A stretch of DNA of 64,000 nt from assembly GCF_004341505.2 (NCBI RefSeq), contig NZ_SLYP02000003.1:124001-188000 (forward strand), read 5' to 3'. Numbering within the stretch: position 1 is the first letter of the stretch; each line of letters starts with the position of its first letter. Origin of the DNA: Sphingomonas sp. JUb134 (GTDB lineage: Bacteria > Pseudomonadota > Alphaproteobacteria > Sphingomonadales > Sphingomonadaceae). Shown here piece after piece: positions 1 through 6,336 of the stretch. The notes under the pieces were generated by a model. The model worked only from the letters and a program-made list of their open reading frames with translations, had not been told where the DNA came from and searched no databases. Both the position numbers and the translations under genes were made by a program.

Positions 1-2
1 TG

Positions 3-386
3 GAAGAAGACGGACTTCATGAGGACGTGCATGTGGACGACTTTCGCGCCGCGTTCTGCAGCGTTGGGAGGCGTATCCTAACCTTCTTGATCAGTTCGGA
101 GCGTCAGGCGATTGCTGCGGTGCTGACGGAACTACCGGACGCGCGTCATGACGCCTGGACCTCTACCTATGCTGTCGGTCTGCGCGCGATTGACGCCTTA
201 CTAGCACATCCGGGTGCCGCGATCGCGCTAGCGCATACCGATTTGACGACCTTTCGTCACGCATTCTTGCACTGTTTGATCGGCCGGGCGGAGAACGTGC
301 TGCGCGCTCCTGAAACAGATCAGTCTACGAGCGAGGATTGGATGAAGGCATTGGCAGAGCTATTCTTACGGTATGGTCCAGTATAG
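3..386 (+). CDS. TetR/AcrR-type regulator, C-terminal part (cut by window edge)
   Basis: The reading frame is open to the left edge, so only the C-terminal 127 residues or so are visible. They look like the ligand-binding and dimerisation half of a TetR/AcrR-family repressor: an amphipathic helical stretch (RILTFLISSERQAIAAVL), a middle part with repeated alanine-rich helices, and a typical last helix (ALAELFLRYG). The helix-turn-helix half would lie outside the window. A GTG at 27 could start a short protein, but the in-frame codons before it code sensibly, so I treat it as internal. The gene ends at a natural TAG, about 75 bp before the IS481-family element. Family assignment is by resemblance only; the ligand is unknown. 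Confidence 0.55.
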   Translation, partial: EEDGLHEDVHVDDFRAAFCSVGRRILTFLISSERQAIAAVLTELPDARHDAWTSTYAVGLRAIDALLAHPGAAIALAHTDLTTFRHAFLHCLIGRAENVLRAPETDQSTSEDWMKALAELFLRYGPV

Positions 387-461
387 TAGTCGTTCGTGCA
401 TTATGACTGCTAAGCGGTGCCTCTTCGAGTCTCTCCTCGGAATGGAACTGACCTGACTAGG

Positions 462-1472
462 TGTTTGATCCCACGGTTTGATGGTGCGATCCTTTCGTTG
501 GAATGGAAGGAAGCCGTATGGGACAGGTACGTCACGGGAGCGCCACGACCACGCACGCTGTCCGAGCAGCAATACAGCGATCGCAAGCTTCGCTCGCGAC
601 GCTGAGCCGTGAGCTGGGGATCAACCCCAAGACGGTGGCGAAGTGGCGTAAGAGGGCGACGGTCGAGGATCTGAAGACCGGGCCGAAGGCCCCTCATTCA
701 ACGACCCTGACCGAGGCGGAGGAGGCAATGGTGGTGGCGTTCCGTCGCCACACGCTGCTGCCGCTCGACGACTGCCTCTACGCATTGCAGCCGTCGCTAC
801 CGCACCTGACCCGCTCAGCGCTGCACCGTTGCCTTCAGCGGCACGGCATCTCACGGCTACCGGATGTCGAGGGCGACAAGCCCAAGCGTCAGCGCTTCAA
901 GCGTTATCCGATTGGTTTCTTCCACATCGATATCGCCGAGGTGCAAACTGCCGAAGGAAAGCTCTATCTGTTCGTCGGCATAGACCGCACCAGCAAGTTC
1001 GCAGTCACCCAGCTGGTCGACAAGGCCGATAGGCGCACAGCATGGGAGTTCCTCGAACACCTGCTGAAGGCCGTGCCGTACCGGATACACACGATCCTGA
1101 CCGATAATGGCATTCAGTTCGCCGAGCAGCCGCGCAACCGGAACACCGCCTGGTCGCGCCAGATGCGCTTCGACATGATCTGCGAGGCGAACGACATCGA
1201 ACACCGGCTCACCAAGCCGAACCACCCGTGGACGAACGGTCAGGTCGAACGGATGAACCGCACCATCAAGGAGGCAACCGTCAAACGCTTCCACTACGAG
1301 ACCCACGACCAGCTCCGGACGCACCTCGCCGACTTCATGGCCGCCTACAACTTTGCCCGCCGGCTCAAGACGCTCAGCGGCCTCACACCCTACGAATACA
1401 TCGCCAAGATCTGGACGTCAGAGCCAGACCGGTTCATCGTCGATCCGATCCACCAGATGCCGGGACTGAACA
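462..1472 (+). mobile_element. IS481-family insertion sequence, complete
   Basis: About 1,011 bp bounded by imperfect inverted repeats: TGTTTGATCCC at the left and GGGACTGAACA at the right (its complement TGTTCAGTCCC differs at three positions). Both ends are flanked by the six-base sequence NCTAGN: ACTAGG at 456-461 and CCTAGG at 1473-1478. IS481-family elements are known to target CTAG, so the boundaries are well supported. The element lies between the TetR-type gene and the DUF3008 gene and breaks neither. It carries one transposase, whose stop codon lies in the right-hand CTAG. Confidence 0.85.
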
Positions 1473-1477
1473 CCTAG
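518..1477 (+). CDS. IS481-family transposase
   Basis: This is a 319-residue DDE transposase. The start at 518 (MGQVRHGSATTT) is chosen over an in-frame codon at 503 because it has a purine-rich Shine-Dalgarno (GAAGGAAG) just upstream and IS481 transposases usually begin this way. Residues ~15-50 form a helix-turn-helix (LSRELGINPKTVAKWRKRA). The rve-type catalytic core follows, with FHIDIAEV (first Asp), TILTDNGIQF (second Asp) and NGQVERMNRTIKE (Glu). All three catalytic residues are present and there is no frameshift, so it may be active. The TAG stop (1475-1477) is outside the inverted repeat, inside the duplicated CTAG target. Confidence 0.93.
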   Translation: MGQVRHGSATTTHAVRAAIQRSQASLATLSRELGINPKTVAKWRKRATVEDLKTGPKAPHSTTLTEAEEAMVVAFRRHTLLPLDDCLYALQPSLPHLTRSALHRCLQRHGISRLPDVEGDKPKRQRFKRYPIGFFHIDIAEVQTAEGKLYLFVGIDRTSKFAVTQLVDKADRRTAWEFLEHLLKAVPYRIHTILTDNGIQFAEQPRNRNTAWSRQMRFDMICEANDIEHRLTKPNHPWTNGQVERMNRTIKEATVKRFHYETHDQLRTHLADFMAAYNFARRLKTLSGLTPYEYIAKIWTSEPDRFIVDPIHQMPGLNT

Positions 1478-1547
1478 GAACCGTCGCTCTCGGTTGAGGC
1501 ACCATGGTTGCCCCGGTGCGTTGACCTCTCTCGAGAGGAGAGTGAAG

Positions 1548-1736
1548 ATGCCCGCAAAGCCCGCCGCCCAGCAGAAGACCGCCGGTGCCGCGCTCAGCGC
1601 CAAGCGCGGCGACACCCCGAAGTCGAAGCTGAAAGGTGCCTCCAAGAGCATGGAGGACTCCATGAGCGAGAAGCAGCTGGAGGAGTTTGCGCACACCAAG
1701 CGCAAGGGAAAGCCCGAGCACGACAGCAAGGGCTGA
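1548..1736 (+). CDS. Small DUF3008-type hydrophilic protein
   Basis: This 62-residue, lysine-rich, hydrophilic protein starts MPAKPAAQQKTAGAAL and carries the pattern KSKLKGASKSM...SMSEKQLEEFA, which matches the DUF3008 family of small alphaproteobacterial proteins. The start at 1548 is preceded by a strong ribosome-binding site (GAGAGGAGAG); in-frame codons back to 1494 lack one. It ends 3 bp before the methyltransferase-esterase fusion, so the two are probably co-transcribed. The molecular role of the family is not established. Similar small proteins are often reported among stress-associated genes, which would fit the protein-repair neighbour, but that is inference. Confidence 0.8.
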   Translation: MPAKPAAQQKTAGAALSAKRGDTPKSKLKGASKSMEDSMSEKQLEEFAHTKRKGKPEHDSKG

Positions 1737-1739
1737 ACC

Positions 1740-3731
1740 ATGACCGACTTCGCTGCCGCCCGCGCCAGGATGGTGGACGTGCAGATCGCGCGGCGTGGCA
1801 TTCGCGACGCGGCGGTGCTCGACGCGATGCGCACGGTGCCGCGCGAACGTTTCGTACCGAAGGCGCTTGCCGAATTCGCGTATGAGGACACGCCCCTGCC
1901 GATCGGGGCGGAACAGACGATCTCCCAGCCGTTCATCGTGGCGGCCATGATCGAGGCGGCCGAGATCGGGCGGCAGGATCGGGTGCTGGAGGTGGGGGCC
2001 GGATCCGGCTACGCCGCCGCCGTTCTCGGCCAGGTCGCCAATCAGGTGTTCGCCGTCGAACGGCATGCGCAGCTCGGCACCGCAGCGGCGGCGCGGATCG
2101 AGGCGCTCGGCTACGACAGCGTCCGGATCGAGAGTGGCGACGGCAGCGGCGGACTGCCGGCCGAAGCTCCGTTCGACGCGATCCTGGTGTCCGCGGGCGG
2201 GCCGGATGTACCCCATGCGCTGAAGCAGCAACTGGCGGTGGGCGGGCACCTGATCGTGCCGGCGGGAGAACCGGGCGATCAGAAGCTCTGCAAGGTGACC
2301 CGCATCACCGAGGATAGCTTCGAGGAGCAGAACCTCGGCGCCGTCACGTTCGTGCCGCTGATCGGCGCCCATGGCTGGCCGGAGGATGGCAGCCGCTCGG
2401 CGAGCAATCACACCCCCGGCGCCTCGCGCAAGCAGACGCTGCCGGAGATGATCGCCGAAGCGGCAGAGCCGCTGCCCGCGTTCGACGATCCGGCATTCGG
2501 CCGCCTGTTCGATCGGTTCGCGGATCGCCGGGTGCTGCTGCTGGGGGAGGCGAGCCACGGCACCAGCGAATTCTACCAGGCGCGTGCCGCCATCACTCGG
2601 CACCTCGTCGAGCACCACGGCTTCACCATCGTCGCGGTCGAGGCGGATTGGCCGGATGCCGCCACCGTCGACCGCTTCGTCCGCCATCGCGAGCCGCGGC
2701 CCGGCGCGGAAACGCCGTTCCAGCGCTTCCCCACCTGGATGTGGCGCAACACCGACGTCCAGGCGCTGATCCGCTGGATGCACGCGCACAATGCCGACAG
2801 GCCGATGCACGACCGTGCCGGCTTCTACGGGCTCGACATCTACAACATGTCCGGGTCGATTGGCGCGGTGCTCGACTATCTGGACCGGATCGATCCCGAA
2901 GCCGGTGCCGCGGCGCGCGAGCGGTACGGATGCCTCACGCCCTGGCAGAAGAACCCGGCGACCTATGGCCGCGCGGCGCTCAGCCGGGGCTATGCCGAGT
3001 GCGAGCGGGCCGTGATCGAGCAGTGCCAGGCCTTGCTCCAGAAGCAGCTCGACTATGCGGCGGAGGACGGCGACGATTTCCTGGATGCGGCGCAGAACGC
3101 GCGGCTGGTCGCGTCGGCCGAGCGCTACTACCGGATCATGTACTATGGCGGCGCGGAGAGCTGGAACCTGCGCGACACGCACATGTTCGAGACCCTGCGC
3201 CATCTGCTGGATGCCAAGGGGCCGGACGCCAAGGCGATCGTCTGGGCGCACAACAGCCACATCGGCGACGCGCGTGCGACCGACATGGGGCAGGTGCGGG
3301 ACGAGCTGAACATCGGGCAGCTCTGCCGCGAGGAGTGGGGCGATGCGGTCGCGTCTATCGGCTTCGGCACCCATAGCGGCACCGTGGCCGCAGCGACTGA
3401 CTGGGACGGCGACATGGAGGTGAAGCGCGTCAATCCCTCCCGTCGCGACAGCTATGAGCGGCTATGCCACGACAGCGGCACCGAGCGGTTTCTGCTCGAT
3501 CTTGCGCCCGGACGGCACGAGGCGCTGCGGCGCGCGTTGGCGGAACCGCGGCTGGAGCGCTTCATCGGCGTCATCTATCGCCCCGACACGGAGCGCTGGA
3601 GCCACTATAGCGACGCGGTCCTGCCCGAGCAGTTCGACGCCTATGTGTGGTTCGACACGACCCGCGCCGTGACGCCGCTGGGTCCGGAGCACCATCGCGG
3701 CATGCCCGAGACCTATCCGTTCGGCGAGTGA
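1740..3731 (+). CDS. Fusion: protein-L-isoaspartate O-methyltransferase + erythromycin-esterase-like domain
   Basis: A single uninterrupted 663-residue reading frame holds two unrelated domains. Residues ~1-215 match protein-L-isoaspartate methyltransferase (PCMT): the TISQPFIVAAM segment and the SAM-binding VLEVGAGSGYAA motif are both present, and the family repairs damaged aspartyl residues using S-adenosylmethionine. Residues ~240-655 match the erythromycin-esterase superfamily, with GEASHGTSEF, VAVEADWP and the conserved WAHNSHIGDAR histidine motif. The link region (SASNHTPGASRKQ) is short and polar, like an interdomain linker. It starts 3 bp after the DUF3008 gene. No signal peptide is seen, so the protein should be cytoplasmic. 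The substrate of the esterase-like domain is unknown; macrolide hydrolysis should not be assumed. Confidence 0.88.
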   Translation: MTDFAAARARMVDVQIARRGIRDAAVLDAMRTVPRERFVPKALAEFAYEDTPLPIGAEQTISQPFIVAAMIEAAEIGRQDRVLEVGAGSGYAAAVLGQVANQVFAVERHAQLGTAAAARIEALGYDSVRIESGDGSGGLPAEAPFDAILVSAGGPDVPHALKQQLAVGGHLIVPAGEPGDQKLCKVTRITEDSFEEQNLGAVTFVPLIGAHGWPEDGSRSASNHTPGASRKQTLPEMIAEAAEPLPAFDDPAFGRLFDRFADRRVLLLGEASHGTSEFYQARAAITRHLVEHHGFTIVAVEADWPDAATVDRFVRHREPRPGAETPFQRFPTWMWRNTDVQALIRWMHAHNADRPMHDRAGFYGLDIYNMSGSIGAVLDYLDRIDPEAGAAARERYGCLTPWQKNPATYGRAALSRGYAECERAVIEQCQALLQKQLDYAAEDGDDFLDAAQNARLVASAERYYRIMYYGGAESWNLRDTHMFETLRHLLDAKGPDAKAIVWAHNSHIGDARATDMGQVRDELNIGQLCREEWGDAVASIGFGTHSGTVAAATDWDGDMEVKRVNPSRRDSYERLCHDSGTERFLLDLAPGRHEALRRALAEPRLERFIGVIYRPDTERWSHYSDAVLPEQFDAYVWFDTTRAVTPLGPEHHRGMPETYPFGE

Positions 3732-3776
3732 CGATCGGCCCACGAGAAGGGCCTGCCCAAGTTTCAGGAGGCACAG

Positions 3777-4715
3777 ATGCACGAGAGCAAATCGGTACGG
3801 GTGCACGCATTTGGTGGGCCGGAGGTGCTGCGGGTCGAACCGGTCCCGATCCCCCAGGCCAAGGATGACGAGGTGCTGGTCCGGGTCGCCGCCGCCAGCC
3901 TGAATCCTGTCGACTACAAGACGCGCGAGGGCGAGTTCCCGCCGGTCGGCGAGGACGCGCTGCCCGCCATTCTGGGCCGCGACCTTGCCGGGACGATCGA
4001 GGCGGTCGGCACCCGTGCGCACTATATGCTTCGCAAGGGCGACCCCGTGTTCGCCTTCATCGGCTTCGATCGCGGTGGGCAGAGCGGATATGTGGTGGTG
4101 AAGGCGCTGGAGCTTGCCGCCGCGCCAGCTTCGATCGATCTCGTGCATGCGGCCGCGGTGCCGCTGGCGGGCATGACGGCGTGGCAGGGGCTGTTCGACC
4201 ACGGCGGCTTGCAGGCGGGGCAACGCGTGCTGATCCATGGCGGTGCCGGTGGCGTGGGACACCTCGCCGTCCAATTCGCCAAGGCAAAGGGCGCGACGGT
4301 GTTCGTGACCGCGGGGACGGGCGATCTCGACTATGTCCGCTCGATCGGCGCGGATACGGCGATCGACTACAAGAACCAGCGGTTCGAGGACGTCGCGACC
4401 GACATCGACCTCGTGCTCGACCTGGTCGGCGGCGAGACGCAGACCCGGTCCTTTGCCGTGCTGCGCGACGGTGGCACGCTCGTCTCCACGCTCGATGTCG
4501 CCGAACCCGACAAGGGCAGGGACCGCAACATCCGCGTGCCGGAACGCTGGCTGGCACAGGTCAACACGAAGCAGCTCGGCGAAATCGCGGCGCTGATCGA
4601 CGCGGGCAAGGTGAAGGTCGAGGTTGCCGCGGTGTTTCCCGTCGAAGACGCGCCCTCTGCATACGAGCGGCTGGAGAAGGGCCATGTCCGCGGAAAGATC
4701 GTGCTGACCTTCTAA
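3777..4715 (+). CDS. NADP-dependent quinone-oxidoreductase-type MDR protein
   Basis: This 312-residue medium-chain dehydrogenase/reductase has an N-terminal GroES-like fold (residues ~1-120, SLNPVDYKTREGEF) and a Rossmann NAD(P) fold with the signature HGGAGGVGHLAVQFAKAKGA (~155-175). No structural-zinc cysteine cluster is seen, so it belongs with quinone reductases rather than zinc alcohol dehydrogenases. The likely reaction is NADPH-dependent reduction of quinones or activated double bonds; the substrate cannot be read from sequence. A good Shine-Dalgarno (CAGGAGG) precedes the ATG. It follows the fusion gene by 45 bp on the same strand and is convergent with the metal transporter. Confidence 0.85.
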   Translation: MHESKSVRVHAFGGPEVLRVEPVPIPQAKDDEVLVRVAAASLNPVDYKTREGEFPPVGEDALPAILGRDLAGTIEAVGTRAHYMLRKGDPVFAFIGFDRGGQSGYVVVKALELAAAPASIDLVHAAAVPLAGMTAWQGLFDHGGLQAGQRVLIHGGAGGVGHLAVQFAKAKGATVFVTAGTGDLDYVRSIGADTAIDYKNQRFEDVATDIDLVLDLVGGETQTRSFAVLRDGGTLVSTLDVAEPDKGRDRNIRVPERWLAQVNTKQLGEIAALIDAGKVKVEVAAVFPVEDAPSAYERLEKGHVRGKIVLTF

Positions 4716-4754
4716 ATCAGCGGCGCGGGCGGTCGGTCAGCACCGGCATAGGAC

Positions 4755-5711
4755 TCAGCCGTTCCCCTTCGATGCGGATGCCGCGGGCTCCTGCTCAGCC
4801 GGCTCGGGTGCCACGAAGCTGATCTGGCCCAGGCGCCAGGATCGTTCCGGATCCCCAGTCCAATAGGTTGCGGGATACACCTTTTGTGCAGGAGGCGTCG
4901 CGCCGATCACTTGCGCGTGGATGATCCGGCCGGTTTCGCGCAACCGGACCTCCGCGCCCGGGAAGCGGGCTCTGAGTAGCTGGTCTATGGCGGCGGCATC
5001 TTCGGCGATCTTCGGACTGTCGAGAGCCCGCGGCGTTCCGTCCACCAGCTCGGCCGTTGCCGCACAAAGGGCGCGCAATCCGTCGTTGAGGATGTCCAGA
5101 GCAATGATGCCGGCCGCTACGGCATCGGCCCACCAATAGCCGAGCCCGATCCCGATCACGCCACCGATCCCGGCGATGCCGGTCATCCAGTTCGCCTTCT
5201 GGGTCTGCGCGTCGGTAAACAGCGTCTTGTCGTTGAGTGCCCTGGCCAGCGGCAGCTTCAGCCGGCCGAGCACCAGCGGCACCACGATCGAATAGATCTG
5301 GGCTGCGACCATGACCCAGCCGAGCCATAATTCGTGACCAAAGACGTCGATGGCACCGATGGTGGCATGTTCCTGCGCGAACAGGCTCATCGCGGAGTTC
5401 ACCAGCAAGCTTCCACCGAGCGCCGTCAGCGCTGCCGCCGCGATGGCGAAGGCGAGGCTGGGCGCGCGCTGGAAGCCGTTCGGAAACCGGTTTGTCGGCG
5501 CCCAGCGCTCAACCCGGACGGCGACCAGGAACACGATCGGCGGGATCAGGCTCAGGCAATCCTCGATCCAGGCCGTCTTCATCGTCTGGCTGGATCCCAT
5601 TGCCGCGCCCATCACGGCGATCACGCTGATCGTCCAGGCGATCGACCACCATTCCAGCCGCTCGGCGCGGCGCATCAGCGGCACGAGCGCTTCGGGCAGG
5701 GCGTTGCTCAT
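4755..5711 (-). CDS. Cation diffusion facilitator (CDF) family transporter
   Basis: This 318-residue membrane protein has about six hydrophobic segments (near residues 20-40, 50-65, 85-105, 125-150, 175-200 and 200-215), then a soluble tail of ~100 residues. CDF features are the acidic residues in helix 2 (IEDCLSL) and helix 5 (WWADAVAAGIIALD) and the overall length. The family exports divalent metals such as zinc, cobalt or iron by proton antiport across the inner membrane. The chosen start (MSNALPEAL) overlaps the stop of the upstream lipoprotein gene by 4 bp, indicating translational coupling. The tail lacks a clear metal-rich dimer domain, so the metal cannot be named. Confidence 0.8.
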   Translation of the reverse strand: MSNALPEALVPLMRRAERLEWWSIAWTISVIAVMGAAMGSSQTMKTAWIEDCLSLIPPIVFLVAVRVERWAPTNRFPNGFQRAPSLAFAIAAAALTALGGSLLVNSAMSLFAQEHATIGAIDVFGHELWLGWVMVAAQIYSIVVPLVLGRLKLPLARALNDKTLFTDAQTQKANWMTGIAGIGGVIGIGLGYWWADAVAAGIIALDILNDGLRALCAATAELVDGTPRALDSPKIAEDAAAIDQLLRARFPGAEVRLRETGRIIHAQVIGATPPAQKVYPATYWTGDPERSWRLGQISFVAPEPAEQEPAASASKGNG

Positions 5712-6145
5712 CGTGCCACCTTCCTTGCCTCTCGTTGCACCAGCATGATCCATGCATTCTCGCCGTTGCGTGTCACCGCATGGTCGTTCAGCGTGCTTGC
5801 CGCTGCCGTCTCGGACGCGAGCGGGGGACCAAGCGTGACGCGGGTCTTCCAAGGTGTGTCTTCGGCGAAACGCCCGCCGACCACGATGTCGAGGTCGCCG
5901 GCTTCCAGTCGCAGCAGCAGCGCCTCTTGCCCGTCGCGGGTCACGGCCGGGTTCGCCCCGGTGTCCTTCGCCAAGGCCGCGATCAGGGCGTCGGCACGGC
6001 GGATGCTCTGGAGATCGGCGCCCTCGACCATTCCGACGTGCAGGACCCGTTCTCGCCGGATGCGTTTCAGGCTGCCGTCCGGATCGCGCGGGATGTCCCC
6101 GCAGCTGGCCAACAGAAAGAAGAAGAGGGGGAACAGGGCTCGCAT
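5708..6145 (-). CDS. Lipoprotein resembling a truncated periplasmic solute-binding protein
   Basis: This 145-residue protein has a lipoprotein signal peptide: MRALFPLFFFLLASCGD, with LASC as the lipobox, so it should be anchored to a membrane facing the periplasm. The mature part (RVLHVGMVEGAD..., GQEALLLRLEAGDLDIVVGG) resembles lobe 1 of family-3 solute-binding proteins, but is much shorter than the ~250 residues usual for them. An alternative start at 6157 adds four residues and breaks the signal peptide shape, so 6145 is preferred. It overlaps the CDF transporter gene by 4 bp, which suggests a shared job, for example sensing or delivering a ligand for export. That is inference. Confidence 0.6.
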   Translation of the reverse strand: MRALFPLFFFLLASCGDIPRDPDGSLKRIRRERVLHVGMVEGADLQSIRRADALIAALAKDTGANPAVTRDGQEALLLRLEAGDLDIVVGGRFAEDTPWKTRVTLGPPLASETAAASTLNDHAVTRNGENAWIMLVQREARKVAR

Positions 6146-6291
6146 GCGCCACCCCATATCGGATTTCGCCCGATTACCGAATCAGGCGGAAGCCGAGCTG
6201 GCTGCGGTCCTCGGAAAAGGGCGGAACGATACGCCGCCAGGCTTGCATTCTGTCGACCGTGATACCTGCCCCGGGCACCAGCCGCCCGTCG

Positions 6292-6327
6292 CCGGGAGCA
6301 GGGTGCGCCTTCGCGACCTGCTCCCGG
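6292..6327 (-). terminator. Hairpin after the PQQ dehydrogenase gene
   Basis: A perfect 11-bp inverted repeat (CCGGGAGCAGG / CCTGCTCCCGG) with a 14-nt loop lies 9 bp beyond the stop of the dehydrogenase gene. There is no T-run after it on the minus strand, so it may stabilise mRNA ends or work with Rho rather than act as an intrinsic terminator. Confidence 0.45.
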
Positions 6328-6336
6328 GCACCCGCC

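Noticed and set aside
1434..3374. A 646-codon minus-strand frame opposite the PCMT-esterase fusion
   Set aside because: Antisense shadow; the plus-strand frame has all domain motifs.
1740..3731. Erythromycin-esterase domain as an antibiotic resistance gene
   Set aside because: Most members of this superfamily have no shown macrolide activity, and the fusion to PCMT points to another role.
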